Source: Solirubrobacteraceae bacterium (GTDB taxonomy: Bacteria > Actinomycetota > Thermoleophilia > Solirubrobacterales > Solirubrobacteraceae). Taken from it: a stretch of DNA of 36,826 bases. The position numbers and the translations under genes are program-made. The stretch spans positions 1 to 36,826 of the forward strand of contig JAUJOF010000015.1 of assembly GCA_030447785.1 (NCBI GenBank), written 5' to 3'. Positions 1-8,121 of this stretch are shown in pieces; position 1 is the first letter of the stretch; each line of letters opens with the position of its first letter. Under the pieces are notes generated by a model. The model saw only the letters and a list, made by a program, of their open reading frames with translations, was not told where the DNA came from and made no database searches.

Positions 1-2
1 CC

Positions 3-476
3 GAGCCCGCCGTGCCGGTGGCCGTCGTGGCGCGCCGGCGCGCCAACTCCGGGATGGCCGTCGACGCGCTCGTCCCGCCCGATCAGCCCGCGGCCCGCTG
101 GAGCGTGGTGACGCCCGCGCGCATCGCGCTGCTCGACGCGCGCGTGGCGGCGCTCATCGGCCGGCTCCCGGCCCTGGCCGGCGAGTTGCTCGAACGCGCC
201 GCGCGGCGCGCGCGGGCACTGGCCGCCCAGCTTGCCATTGCCCAGATTCCCCGCGTGGACGCCCGTCTGCACGCCTTCCTGTGGCACCTGGCCGATCGCC
301 ACGGGCGGGTGCGCACCGACGGGGTGCTCCTCCCCCTGCCCCTCACGCACGAGCTCATCGCCGGCCTGGTGGGCGCGCGCCGCCCCTCGGTGACCACGGC
401 GCTGGGCGAGCTGGCCCGTCGCGGCGCCGTCGCGCGGGTGGCCGACGGCTGGCTGCTGCGCCGCGACGCGGCGTAA
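3..476 (+). CDS. Crp/Fnr-family transcriptional regulator, C-terminal part (5' end outside window)
   Basis: The reading frame is open from the first bases of the window, so the gene starts upstream; the GTG at position 12 is probably internal. The visible part begins in the helical linker that follows a cyclic-nucleotide-type sensor domain (T-P-A-R-I-A-L-L-D pattern) and ends in a Crp-type winged helix. The recognition region contains LPLTHELIAGLVGARRPSV followed by TTALGELARRGAV and the wing VADGWLLRR. This layout is typical of Crp/Fnr regulators, which bind DNA as dimers. The sensor domain is not in the window, so the ligand cannot be inferred. A hairpin 48 bases after the stop may end its transcript. 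Confidence 0.8.
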   Translation, partial: EPAVPVAVVARRRANSGMAVDALVPPDQPAARWSVVTPARIALLDARVAALIGRLPALAGELLERAARRARALAAQLAIAQIPRVDARLHAFLWHLADRHGRVRTDGVLLPLPLTHELIAGLVGARRPSVTTALGELARRGAVARVADGWLLRRDAA

Positions 477-523
477 GGCCCCTGACCAGGCGCGGGAGAA
501 GGGCTGGGACATTGGCCCGCCGC

Positions 524-548
524 CGACCGGCCCGATGTCAGCCGGTCG
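524..548 (+). terminator. Hairpin after the Crp-family gene
   Basis: CGACCGGC, a 9-base loop and GCCGGTCG form a perfect 8-bp stem, with more GC-rich pairing possible outside it across a small bulge. It lies between the Crp-family stop and the TTG start at 621. No T-run follows, so a terminator is inferred from position and stem only; it could also be part of the leader of the next gene. Confidence 0.4.
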
Positions 549-620
549 CCGGCGGCGGCGCATCGCGCTGCGAGCTGGCGTGTTCGTGGTCCCGAACCCG
601 ATCTTGCACGGAGGACTTCC

Positions 621-1688
621 TTGAGCCGAACTCTCACCCTGGCCCTAGCGGCCGCCCTGACCGCGCTGCTCGCGCTCCCGCTCGCCGCCTCTGCGGCCCA
701 CAGGTACGACGAGAGCAAGGCACGGTACGACCAGGAGGTCGGCTTCAGCGACCAGAGCGCGCGGATCTTCGATGATCCGGCCTTCCAGCGCCTGGCGATC
801 CGCCGCACGCGGCTGATCGTGCCGTGGAACGTGATGGACGACCCGCAGGAGCTGGCGAAGGCCACCCAGTACGTGCGGCGCTCCACCGCCGACGGGGACC
901 TGGTGCTGCTGCACCTCGGCGACGAGACCCCGGGCAACGCGGTGGACGACAACCCGCTGCCCTCGCGCAAGCGCTTCGCGAAGGCGATGGACGAGCTGGT
1001 GCCCTACTTCCACAGCCTGGGCGTGCGCGAGTTCGGCGTGTGGAACGAGGCCAACCACAAGTCCCAACCCACCGACAAGCGTCCCGACCGCGCGGCGGAG
1101 TACTTCATGGAGGCCTACCGGGCCATCCACCTGAAGTCCGGGATCGGCTGCAAGTTCCCCAAGTGCCGCATCGTCGCGCTCGACGCGCTCGACGAGGGCG
1201 ACGCCACGAGCTACATCAGGAAGTTCTACCGCCGGCTCAACAACACGTACGACAACCGCGCCGAGACGGTGGGCATCCACAACTACTCGGCGGTCAACCG
1301 CTTCAGCAACCGGGTGGTCGGCCAGATGATCGGCGCCTTCCGCCGCGAGAACCGCGGGATCGACATCTGGGCCACCGAGGTCGGCGGCCTGGTCGCCTTC
1401 GGCAGCCGCAACGGCTCGTTCGCCTGCAACCCGAACGATCCGGACAGCATCGAGAGGGCCGAGGCCCGACAGGACAGGGCGATCCGGTTCATGTTCAAGC
1501 AGATGCGCACCTTCAGCCGCCATCTGGACCGGCTGTACTTCTACAACTGGTTCGGCAACGACTGCCGCTACGACCAGTCGCGCGGAGAGGACTTCAACCT
1601 CTTCGACGCGGGCATCGTGGAGTCCGACGGCGATCCGCGCGACGGCTACTACGAGTTCCAGCGCCGCGCGCGGGACTTCCGCCGCTAG
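621..1688 (+). CDS. Secreted glycoside-hydrolase-like TIM-barrel protein
   Basis: The TTG start is supported by GGAGG six bases upstream. Residues 1-26 are a signal peptide ending in LAASAAH, so the 355-residue product is exported. The mature protein looks like a clan GH-A style (beta/alpha)8 barrel. GVWNEAN holds a candidate acid/base Glu at about residue 143, IWATEVGG holds a candidate nucleophile Glu at about 253, and VGIHNY lies between them. The spacing of about 110 residues suits retaining glycosidases of this clan. The substrate is not evident. Four cysteines (FP-K-C, G-C-K, FAC-N, ND-C) could form disulfides after export. The exact glycosidase family is not recognised, and the catalytic role is inferred from the two Glu motifs. 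Confidence 0.7.
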   Translation: MSRTLTLALAAALTALLALPLAASAAHRYDESKARYDQEVGFSDQSARIFDDPAFQRLAIRRTRLIVPWNVMDDPQELAKATQYVRRSTADGDLVLLHLGDETPGNAVDDNPLPSRKRFAKAMDELVPYFHSLGVREFGVWNEANHKSQPTDKRPDRAAEYFMEAYRAIHLKSGIGCKFPKCRIVALDALDEGDATSYIRKFYRRLNNTYDNRAETVGIHNYSAVNRFSNRVVGQMIGAFRRENRGIDIWATEVGGLVAFGSRNGSFACNPNDPDSIERAEARQDRAIRFMFKQMRTFSRHLDRLYFYNWFGNDCRYDQSRGEDFNLFDAGIVESDGDPRDGYYEFQRRARDFRR

Positions 1689-1711
1689 CCCCTGGCCACA
1701 CCCCTGCCGGA

Positions 1712-1745
1712 ACGACGGCCGCGCTCCCCGCAGCGCGGCCGTCGT
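1712..1745. terminator. Bidirectional terminator hairpin
   Basis: A perfect 14-bp stem, ACGACGGCCGCGCT against AGCGCGGCCGTCGT, closes a 6-base loop. It sits 23 bases after the secreted hydrolase-like gene and 83 bases beyond the stop of the convergent lipoprotein gene, so it can serve both transcripts. Confidence 0.8.
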
Positions 1746-1828
1746 GTGTCCGGGCTGACAACCCGTCGCCGGTCAGCGCTCCCCACCTTCAGCGTGGTGC
1801 GCGACACCCCGAGCGAGCCCCTCAAGCG

Positions 1829-2320
1829 CTACTGGTCGGGCGAGCCGGCGTCGTCACGGGCCGGGGAGCTGTCGTTGCCCTCCCCGGTCGCCGACGGGTC
1901 GGCGATGAGCGGCGCGCCCACCTCCAGGGACAGGTTCGCCAGCGCCGGATCCCGTGCGCGGTCAAAGCCGGCCTGCGGCCGCGCATTGGCCAGGCTCTCG
2001 GCCAGGCCGGCCTCGATCTCCTGTACCTCGCCGTTGACGCGCAGGACCTCACCGGCCTGCACCTTGGCCACCTCGGTGGGCAGCGCGGTGACGAACACCG
2101 CAGCGCTGCCGTCGGTGAGCGCATAGCCCAGGTCGGCATAGGGGTACGCACGCCCCTCGAGCAGAAGGTCGGTGCCCGGTTCGGCCTGAGCCACCCGGGC
2201 GATCGGGGTCGGCCGGGAGCCGCCCTGGCCGACGCTCTCCTCCTCGCTTGACTCGCCGCAGCCGGCGGCCAGGAGGGCGCTGCTCAGAAGCGCGACGAGC
2301 GTGGTGCGCGGTGCGGGCAT
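1829..2320 (-). CDS. Lipoprotein of unknown function
   Basis: The 163-residue product begins with MPAPRTT, a hydrophobic segment and the lipobox LLAAGC, with lipidated Cys at about residue 21. An acidic linker (ESSEEES) follows. The mature part has an alternating hydrophobic pattern (LLLEGRAYPYADLGYALTDG, AVFVTALP, VLRVNGEVQEI) resembling a small beta-barrel of the OB or tRNA_anti-like kind, but I cannot assign a family. The tail is Asp/Ser/Glu-rich. The gene converges with the upstream hydrolase-like gene. Extracytoplasmic anchoring is well supported; function is unknown. Confidence 0.7.
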   Translation of the reverse strand: MPAPRTTLVALLSSALLAAGCGESSEEESVGQGGSRPTPIARVAQAEPGTDLLLEGRAYPYADLGYALTDGSAAVFVTALPTEVAKVQAGEVLRVNGEVQEIEAGLAESLANARPQAGFDRARDPALANLSLEVGAPLIADPSATGEGNDSSPARDDAGSPDQ

Positions 2321-2433
2321 CGGAAGGGCTCCTACCCGGGTGGGCCGGGATCCCGACCGGCATGGTCTGCTGAACTACAGGTCCGCCCGATGGCGGCGGA
2401 TCGGGGCAAAGCCGCCGCCGCCACCGGGACTTC

Positions 2434-3333
2434 TCAGGCGGCCGCAGCGGTGCGGCTCGAGCGACCCTCCTGCTCGCGGCGCGCCTGCCGCTCGGGGCTG
2501 ATGCGCACCACCTGGCGCGCCAGGCCGACGCGCTCCAGCAGCGCGATGATCCACCCCGAGGGGTCGAGCTGATACCAGCGCAGCCCGTGGTTGGCCGAGC
2601 GGGGGAACGCGTGGTGGTTGTGGTGCCAGGCCTCGCCCAGCGAGGGCAGCGCCAGCCAGGCCACGTTGGTGGAGTGGTCCCCGGTCTCGAAGCGCCGGCT
2701 GCCGAAGAAGTGGCAGACCGAGTTGATGGACCACGTGACGTGGTGGATGAGGAAGATCCGCACCAGGCCACCCCACAGCAGGGCGGTCAGGCCACCGGTC
2801 AGCGTGCCGCTGATGGCCAGGCCGGCGGCGAACGGGATGAGCAGACCCAGCCCGATCCACAGCGGGAAGAGCTTGGAGATGCGCCGCATGCCCGCGTCCT
2901 CGAGCAGATCCTTGGCGTACTGGCGCTTCTTGGCCTGACCCTGGGTCTGCAGCAGCCAGCCCATGTGGGCGTAGAGCAGGCCCTTGAGGGCCCCGCCGTG
3001 CCCGTGTGGGGAGTGGGGGTCGCCCTCCTGGTCGGGGTGGGCGTGGTGCTTGCGGTGGTCGGCGACCCAGTCGATCACCGGTCCCTGCACGGCCATGGAG
3101 CCGAGGATCGCGAAGGTGTGGACGACGGGCTTGGGTGCGTCGAAGGCCCGGTGGGTCAACAGGCGGTGGAAGCCGACGGTGATGCCCATGGCGGTGAGCA
3201 CGTACATCGCCGCGAGGATGGCCAGGTCGGCGGGTCCGACGGCCTGGTTCCACAGCAGCACGACGGCTGCCGCGAAGGCGATGAAGGGAATCACCACCGC
3301 TGCGAGGTTGGAACTGCGTTCGAACTTGGTCAT
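2434..3333 (-). CDS. Membrane acyl-CoA/acyl-lipid desaturase (delta-9 type)
   Basis: The 299-residue protein introduces a double bond into a fatty acyl chain with a di-iron centre in the membrane. All three histidine boxes are visible: HRLLTH at 56-61, HRKHH at 93-97 and HHNHH at 237-241, with an extra ligand-type His in NSVCH. Hydrophobic helices lie at about 12-28, 36-52, 158-175 and 182-200. The ATG has an AGGAG only one base upstream, so initiation may be inefficient or leaderless. The frame stays open far upstream, but that extension is antisense to the PucR gene and is not believed. A palindrome lies 21 bases upstream of the start, between this gene and the divergent regulator. Confidence 0.9.
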   Translation of the reverse strand: MTKFERSSNLAAVVIPFIAFAAAVVLLWNQAVGPADLAILAAMYVLTAMGITVGFHRLLTHRAFDAPKPVVHTFAILGSMAVQGPVIDWVADHRKHHAHPDQEGDPHSPHGHGGALKGLLYAHMGWLLQTQGQAKKRQYAKDLLEDAGMRRISKLFPLWIGLGLLIPFAAGLAISGTLTGGLTALLWGGLVRIFLIHHVTWSINSVCHFFGSRRFETGDHSTNVAWLALPSLGEAWHHNHHAFPRSANHGLRWYQLDPSGWIIALLERVGLARQVVRISPERQARREQEGRSSRTAAAA

Positions 3334-3353
3334 GCTCCTGAGCGTACGGACGA

Positions 3354-3368
3354 AGATCCTCAGGATCT
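3354..3368. promoter_or_regulatory. Perfect palindrome, candidate operator between desaturase and PucR regulator
   Basis: AGATCCTCAGGATCT is a perfect inverted repeat (7 bases, 1 central base, 7 bases) in the 63-bp divergent gap. The position suits an operator for the PucR-type protein or for another lipid regulator. Binding is inferred only from symmetry and position. Confidence 0.5.
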
Positions 3369-3396
3369 CCTGTCCATAGCCACGTATCGGGCGCCT

Positions 3397-4674
3397 GTGG
3401 TTGAGCGATCGCACAAGCCGTTGGACGATGTCCCGCCCTGGGCGGCGTTGGAGCCGCCGGTGGCCGCGGCGCTGCGCCCGGTGCTGTCGACGCTGGTGGA
3501 GGAGATCATCGAGGCGGTGCGCGCCGTTCCGGCCTACGCGATCGGGCTGCGGGGTGGGCTCGAACGCAACGTGCGCCTGGGGGTGGAGCAGGCCCTGGAG
3601 GGCTTCCTCGAGCTCATCGCCTCGCGCGGCGAGGCGCGCCTGCCCGGCCGGGAGGTCTACGAGGGGCTGGGGCGCGTCGAGTTGAGCGAGGGGCGGTCTC
3701 TGGAGTCGCTGCTGGCCGCCTACCGCGCCGGTGCCCGGGTGGCCTGGCGGCGCATGGCCGAGGCCGGTCAGCGTGCGGGCCTGGAGTCCGAGACGCTGGT
3801 CACGCTCGCCGAGGCGATCTTCGCCTACATCGACGAGCTGTCGGCCGCCACCGCCGATGGCTACGCCCAGGCGCAGTCCGCGGTCGCCGGCCGGCGCCAC
3901 GAACGTCGCCGCGCGCTGTTGGAGCTCGTGCTGCGCGAGCCGCCGGCCGGGGAGGAGGAGCTCGCGCAGGCCGCCCGCGCGGCCGGATGGGAGCAGCCCG
4001 CGCGCGCGGCCGTGCTCGTGGTCAGGGCCGGCGGGGCCGACACCGTGGCCGGCCGGGTGCCCGAAGGGACGCTGATGCGCGCCGACGACGGGGTGGTGCG
4101 AGTCCTCGTCCCCGATCCCGAGGGACCGGGCCGGCGGGGCGAGCTGGAGCACGCGCTGCGTGGCACCGCCGCGGTACTCGGCCCGACCGTCCCGCTGGTC
4201 GATGCACGCCACTCGGCGGCGCGCGCGGAGGCCGCGTTCGGTTTGTGGGAGCGGCTGGCGGGGACCGGCGAGTTCGGGGTCCGAGGCACGGATGGGCTCG
4301 CCCCGCCCGCCGCGTTCTCCAGCGCCGGCGCGGCCGGCCGCCTGCTCGTCGCCGACGATCACCTGCCCGACCTGCTGCTGGCCGCGCAGCCGCGGCTGGC
4401 GGCCGACCTGCTCGCCCGCCGCCTCGCGGCGCTCGACACGCTGGCCGATGGCCCGCGCGATCGCCTGCTCGCCACCCTCGCCGCCTGGCTCGACCACCTG
4501 GGCGAGGCGCGTCTGGCCGCCGACGCGCTCAACGTCCACGTGCAGACCGTCCGCTACCGCCTGGGCCAGCTGCGCGAGCTGCTGGGCGACGACCTCGACG
4601 ACCCCGGCGCACGGCTGGAGCTGACGCTCGCGCTGCGCGCGCGGATGCTGGGGTTGGGGGCGAGCGCGGGCTGA
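3397..4674 (+). CDS. PucR-family transcriptional regulator
   Basis: The protein is about 425 residues from the GTG at 3397; TTG at 3421 is an alternative start. The N-terminal helical region (LSTLVEEIIEAVRAVPAYAI, then RPGREVYEGLGRVELSEGRS split by short loops) is typical of PucR/CdaR-type regulators. The C-terminus carries the HTH_30 domain, with ALDTLADGPRDRLLATLAAW, LDHLGEARLAADALNVHVQT and VRYRLGQLRELLGDDLDDPG seen in order. This is the usual PucR ending, in which HVxTVRYRLxxL is the recognition helix. Divergence from the desaturase suggests it controls fatty-acid unsaturation, but the effector is unknown. An ECF sigma gene follows 42 bases downstream on the same strand. Confidence 0.85.
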   Translation: MVERSHKPLDDVPPWAALEPPVAAALRPVLSTLVEEIIEAVRAVPAYAIGLRGGLERNVRLGVEQALEGFLELIASRGEARLPGREVYEGLGRVELSEGRSLESLLAAYRAGARVAWRRMAEAGQRAGLESETLVTLAEAIFAYIDELSAATADGYAQAQSAVAGRRHERRRALLELVLREPPAGEEELAQAARAAGWEQPARAAVLVVRAGGADTVAGRVPEGTLMRADDGVVRVLVPDPEGPGRRGELEHALRGTAAVLGPTVPLVDARHSAARAEAAFGLWERLAGTGEFGVRGTDGLAPPAAFSSAGAAGRLLVADDHLPDLLLAAQPRLAADLLARRLAALDTLADGPRDRLLATLAAWLDHLGEARLAADALNVHVQTVRYRLGQLRELLGDDLDDPGARLELTLALRARMLGLGASAG

Positions 4675-4716
4675 TGGCGCACTTGCTGCCGGGCAAACGC
4701 GGTACCTTCGCCGGCC

Positions 4717-5277
4717 ATGGCCCTCACCGGAGCCCAGGACTTCGAGACCGTTCTCGCGGCGGCCCGGGCGGGCGCGGAGTGGGCGTGGGCGGCGCTGTAC
4801 CGCGACCTCGCGCCCGGGGTGGCGGGCTACCTGCGCTCGCGGGGCGCACAAGAGCCCGACGATCTCACCGGTGAGGTCTTCCTGCAGGTGGTGCGCGACA
4901 TGCCCCGCTTCACCGGCAGCGAGCGCGAGCTGCGCGCGTGGGTGTTCACCATCGCCCACCACCGCCTGCTCGACGACCGCCGGGCCCGCGGCCGGCGTCC
5001 GGTGGAGCCCGCGGGGGCCGACCTGGCGCCGCCCGGCGGGGCGCCCGGCGCCGACGTCGAGGCGCTGGGCGCCCTGGGCGCCGCGCGGGTGCGGCGGGTT
5101 CTGGGCGCGCTGTCGGCCGACCAGCAGGCGGTGCTCGCGCTGCGCATCCTCGGCGATCTGACCGTGGAGGAGGTCGCGGGGGTGCTGGGGCGGCGCGTGG
5201 GAGCGGTCAAGGCCCTGCAGCGCCGGGGCCTGGCGGCGGCGCGCAAGGAGATCGAGCGCGAGGGCGTACCCCTATGA
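4717..5277 (+). CDS. ECF-type RNA polymerase sigma factor
   Basis: The product (186 residues) has a region 2 with LYRDLAPGVAGYLRSRG, DDLTGEVFLQVV and AWVFTIAHHRLLDDRR. Its region 4 has LSADQQAVLALRILGDLTVE, then EVAGVLGRRVGAVKALQRRG, the helix-turn-helix for -35 recognition. Short length and absence of region 1 and 3 domains are typical of ECF factors. The stop overlaps the next gene's start as ATGA, so sigma and the membrane protein behind it are probably translationally coupled as a sigma/anti-sigma pair. The PucR gene ends 42 bases upstream and may be co-transcribed. Confidence 0.9.
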   Translation: MALTGAQDFETVLAAARAGAEWAWAALYRDLAPGVAGYLRSRGAQEPDDLTGEVFLQVVRDMPRFTGSERELRAWVFTIAHHRLLDDRRARGRRPVEPAGADLAPPGGAPGADVEALGALGAARVRRVLGALSADQQAVLALRILGDLTVEEVAGVLGRRVGAVKALQRRGLAAARKEIEREGVPL

Positions 5278-6332
5278 GCGGACGCGGCGCTTACGAGGAT
5301 GAGATGGCCCCTCTGCGCGAACTCCACGATCGTGACCTCGACCGGCTGCTGGCCGGCCGGCGCGCCGTCCACGGCGCGGCCGACGACCTCGCCGAGCTCG
5401 TGCGCGACGTGCGCGCGGAGCACCTTCGTCTCATGGCGGACGACGTCGAGGCGCGGCACGTGTCCGCGATGGCGCAGGCGGCCCGCGACCTTTCGTCCAC
5501 CGAGCAGCCGGCCGGCGCCGCCGGCGCCTCCGCGCGCCCGCGGCGGGCCCCGAAGAGCCTGCTGAGCAGGAACCGCTACGCGGCCGTCGCTGCCGCGATC
5601 GCCGCCATGATCGTCACCGCGGGACTGGGTACCGCGGGGCTCGCGGTGGCCGGCGTCGATCTGCCCGACGCGGCCAGCGACGTCTTTCGCCAGGTCGGCG
5701 TGACCCTGCCCAACCAGGACGAGCCCAGCGAGGCGCTTCGGCGCAGCCGCGAGGCGCGCGCCGCCGCGGTACGCGCGGTGATCGCCGCGACCCCGCCCTC
5801 CGAGCGCGAGGGCTGTGCCTTCGGCCAGCGCGTGGCCGAGGCCGCGCGCGGCGAGGCCCTGCCCGCCGAGGCCAAGGCGGCATGCGCCGCACAGGAGGCC
5901 CGCCGGGCCGAGCGCGAGCAGGAGCGGGGCCGGGACACCACCCCGTCTGCCGGCACCGACGTCGATGCCGCCCAGGAGGACCGCGACGGCTTTGGCGGCG
6001 AGCAGTCCGAGCGCGCCCGGCGGCAGCGCACGGCTCCGCCCCAGGAGCGCCAGAACTTCGGGCAGGACCCCGCCGAGCGCGCCCGTCAGCGCGCCCGCGG
6101 TACCAACGCCGGCGGAACGGGCGGCGGCTCGCCGCCGGCCGCCCGCCCGGAGCGCGGCGGTGGAGACACCCCGACCTCCCACGGCCGTCCGGACGGCACC
6201 GGGCGCCCGCCCGGCGAGCGGGGCGGCCCGCCCGAGGGCGCCGGTCGACCCGAGGACCGGGGGGAGCCCGAGGGCGCCGGTCCGCCGCCAGGCGAGGGGC
6301 GCGGCCGGCCGGAGGGGGCCGGCCGGCCGTAG
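5274..6332 (+). CDS. Single-pass membrane protein, probable anti-sigma factor
   Basis: The 352-residue protein starts at ATG 5274, four bases inside the sigma gene. Residues 1-100 are helical and charged and would be cytoplasmic. One membrane helix spans about 103-127 (AAVAAAIAAMIVTAGLGTAG). The outer part contains a short ordered segment (VDLPDAASDVFRQVGVTLP), then a long Arg/Glu/Gln- and Pro/Gly-rich tail with repeated PEGAGRP/PPGERG motifs, probably disordered. There is no HxxxCxxC zinc-anti-sigma motif, so the assignment rests on operon position and topology. The VDLPD...F...GV.LP stretch after the helix recurs in other actinobacterial sigma-linked membrane proteins as I remember them. 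Confidence 0.65.
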   Translation: MSGRGAYEDEMAPLRELHDRDLDRLLAGRRAVHGAADDLAELVRDVRAEHLRLMADDVEARHVSAMAQAARDLSSTEQPAGAAGASARPRRAPKSLLSRNRYAAVAAAIAAMIVTAGLGTAGLAVAGVDLPDAASDVFRQVGVTLPNQDEPSEALRRSREARAAAVRAVIAATPPSEREGCAFGQRVAEAARGEALPAEAKAACAAQEARRAEREQERGRDTTPSAGTDVDAAQEDRDGFGGEQSERARRQRTAPPQERQNFGQDPAERARQRARGTNAGGTGGGSPPAARPERGGGDTPTSHGRPDGTGRPPGERGGPPEGAGRPEDRGEPEGAGPPPGEGRGRPEGAGRP

Positions 6333-6359
6333 CCCATCGCTGGGGTTCGGGGCGAAGCG

Positions 6360-6950
6360 ATGCTCGCGACGACTGAGAGAGGCGGTGCCCTCCGCGAGGG
6401 AATATGGGCGCACGGTGATCGCCTGGCCACCGTCGCCGTGGCGCTTGCCCAGCGACTGAAGTTGAGCGCCGGCTTCGTCGAGCTACTGCGCTTCGCCGCG
6501 CCCCTTCATGACATCGGCAAGGCCGCCGTGCCCGCGGAGGTCCTGCTCAAGCGCGCGCCGCTCACCGCCGAGGAGATCGCACTCGTGCGCACCCATGTCC
6601 ACGAAGGGGCCCGGATGCTCGCGGGCAGCGGCGCGCGCCTGTGCACGGCGCGCGAGGTGGCGCTGACCCATCACGAGCGCTGGGACGGGACGGGCTACCC
6701 CTGCGGGCTGCGCGGCGAGGAGATCCCGCTCGTCGGCCGCATCGTCGCGGTCGCCGACGTCTTCGACGCCCTCGTCAGCGAGCGCCCCTACAAGCCCGCC
6801 TGGCCGATCGACGCAGCACGGGCCGAGATCGTGCGCGGTTCCGGCTCCCAATTCGACCCGAAGGTCGTCGAGGCGTTCCTCGACCTGCCCGGCTGCCGCG
6901 GTCTGGGCAGGCGGGCGGCGAGCGAGCCCGCACGCTGGCTGAGAGACTGA
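6360..6950 (+). CDS. Stand-alone HD-GYP domain phosphodiesterase-like protein
   Basis: The whole 196-residue protein is one HD-GYP domain, the type that hydrolyses cyclic di-GMP. Visible motifs are an early metal-ligand His in WAHGDRLATVA, the HD pair in PLHDIGKAAVP, the His of VRTHVHEGARML, HHERWDGTGYP (the GYP signature) and VGRIVAVADVFDALVSERPYK. No receiver or sensor domain is attached, so it may work with a separate regulator or be constitutive. It starts 27 bases after the anti-sigma-like gene on the same strand and may belong to that transcript. The ATG at 6360 lacks a strong Shine-Dalgarno. Confidence 0.9.
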   Translation: MLATTERGGALREGIWAHGDRLATVAVALAQRLKLSAGFVELLRFAAPLHDIGKAAVPAEVLLKRAPLTAEEIALVRTHVHEGARMLAGSGARLCTAREVALTHHERWDGTGYPCGLRGEEIPLVGRIVAVADVFDALVSERPYKPAWPIDAARAEIVRGSGSQFDPKVVEAFLDLPGCRGLGRRAASEPARWLRD

Positions 6951-7031
6951 CGCGGTCGGATCGCGCCCTACCGCACGGTCGAAGGGCGCGCGGCGCCGGG
7001 CGCGGCGATCACAGGCCTGCTGCCGCTCCAG

Positions 7032-7062
7032 CGGCGCCGTGACGATCAGCGTCACGGCGCCG
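7032..7062 (+). terminator. Terminator hairpin after HD-GYP gene
   Basis: CGGCGCCGTGACG, a 5-base loop and CGTCACGGCGCCG form a perfect 13-bp stem 81 bases after the HD-GYP stop. There is no T-tract, as is common in very GC-rich genomes. Confidence 0.65.
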
Positions 7063-7144
7063 GGACGAGCACCTGCACGCTGGTCAGCCCCGAGCTGTCC
7101 GAAAAGCAACCCGGGACGGGCGATGGCTGCCGGCGCCATGCTTT

Positions 7145-7170
7145 GCCCCACCGTCCGTTGACGGTGGGGC
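7145..7170 (-). terminator. Terminator hairpin for the small gene at 7178-7402
   Basis: GCCCCACCGTC, the loop CGTT and GACGGTGGGGC form a perfect 11-bp stem, starting 7 bases beyond the minus-strand stop at 7178. With the hairpin at 7032-7062 it separates two convergent transcripts. Confidence 0.7.
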
Positions 7171-7177
7171 GCGGTCC

Positions 7178-7402
7178 TCAGCTGGCCAGGCGCTTGGTGA
7201 GCAGCTCCTTGCCCAGTTCGCCGCCCTTCTGGCTCTCGGCCTGGGCGCGGCGGAAGAAGTCCGCGAGCTCGTTGTCGCCATCGCGCTCGGCATCCTGGAC
7301 GTAGCTCTCCAGGCGCAGGGCGTTGCTCAGGCACGCTTCGGTGAACCAGAGGATGTTGTAGTTCTTGTCCTTGGTCCCGGTGAATTCGCCGGTTTCGCTC
7401 AT
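7178..7402 (-). CDS. Small conserved-looking helical protein (74 aa)
   Basis: The ATG has a strong GAGGAGG a few bases upstream and the gene ends in its own hairpin, so this short gene is real. The 74-residue product begins with MSETGEFTGTKDKNYNILW, then continues through FTEACLSNALRLE, a helical DAERDGDNELADFFRRAQ segment and KGGELGKELLTKRL. It is soluble, with no membrane segment or signal. I believe similar small proteins occur widely in actinobacteria, but I know no function for them. The composition suits a two- to three-helix bundle. Confidence 0.75.
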   Translation of the reverse strand: MSETGEFTGTKDKNYNILWFTEACLSNALRLESYVQDAERDGDNELADFFRRAQAESQKGGELGKELLTKRLAS

Positions 7403-7461
7403 GGGTCCTCCTCACGGTCGGGTACGTTGGCACCGCCCTACCCACACCACCCGGCCGACTA

Positions 7462-8121
7462 TCAGCAGGGATCGGGAGGGCGGGCAGGTCCTTCTGGCGA
7501 GACAGAGCCGACGGCGCTGCGTGTGGACCGCTGGCCGGCTGAGGCGTCGGCAAGCGCCTCAGCGTCCGCCGCAGCCGCCCCCGCAGTCGTGGCCGCGGCC
7601 GCCGAGAAGGCGCTGACGGCCTTGCCCCAGGCGGCGTCCAGGTCGGCATGCGGCGGAAAGCGACCGGTGAGCTCCAGCACGACCATGCCGTGCGCGAAGG
7701 CCCAGGCGGCGCGCGCGAGGTCCGGGTCCCCCACCGCCTGCACGACGGGCTCCGCGGCTTGGGCCTCGAGACCCTCCGGCAGCAGGTCACGGGGCAGGGG
7801 CCGGTCGGTCATCAGCCGGTACATCTCCGGGTGTTGCCTCGCAAACCGCCGGTAGGCCTCCGCGACGCCCGGGAGCGTGGGGCCGCCGGCGCGCAGGGCG
7901 TGGGCGACGGCGCGCAGGCCGTCGGCGATGAGCACGGCCTCGAGTGCCCGCTTGCTGACGAAGTGCTTGTACAGCGACGGGGGCTTGATGCCGAGCTCCT
8001 GCGCGAGGCGCCCGAGGGTGAGCGCGTCGACGCCGTCGCGCGTGAGGAGCTCGTGCGCCACGGCGACGATGTGCTGCTGGCGTGTCGAGAGTTCGCTGTT
8101 CGGCCGGGCGGTGGCCCTCAT
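7462..8121 (-). CDS. TetR-family transcriptional regulator
   Basis: The 219-residue protein has the TetR N-terminal DNA-binding domain: QQHIVAVAHELLTRDGVDAL, then TLGRLAQELGIKPPSLYKHF, where the second stretch is the helix-turn-helix. The C-terminal region (YRRFARQHPEMYRLMTDRPL, ARAAWAFAHGMVVLELTGRF) resembles the WHG-type ligand domain. The last 50 residues are Ala-rich and probably disordered. Its ATG overlaps the stop of the SRPBCC gene by four bases, so the two are co-translated. Repeated TTAGC/GCTAA sites upstream of the operon are the likely operators, implying autoregulation. Confidence 0.9.
   Translation of the reverse strand: MRATARPNSELSTRQQHIVAVAHELLTRDGVDALTLGRLAQELGIKPPSLYKHFVSKRALEAVLIADGLRAVAHALRAGGPTLPGVAEAYRRFARQHPEMYRLMTDRPLPRDLLPEGLEAQAAEPVVQAVGDPDLARAAWAFAHGMVVLELTGRFPPHADLDAAWGKAVSAFSAAAATTAGAAAADAEALADASAGQRSTRSAVGSVSPEGPARPPDPC

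Noticed and set aside
3334..4962. Upstream extension of the desaturase frame
   Set aside because: It runs antisense through the PucR and sigma genes; the desaturase family starts near the ATG at 3333.
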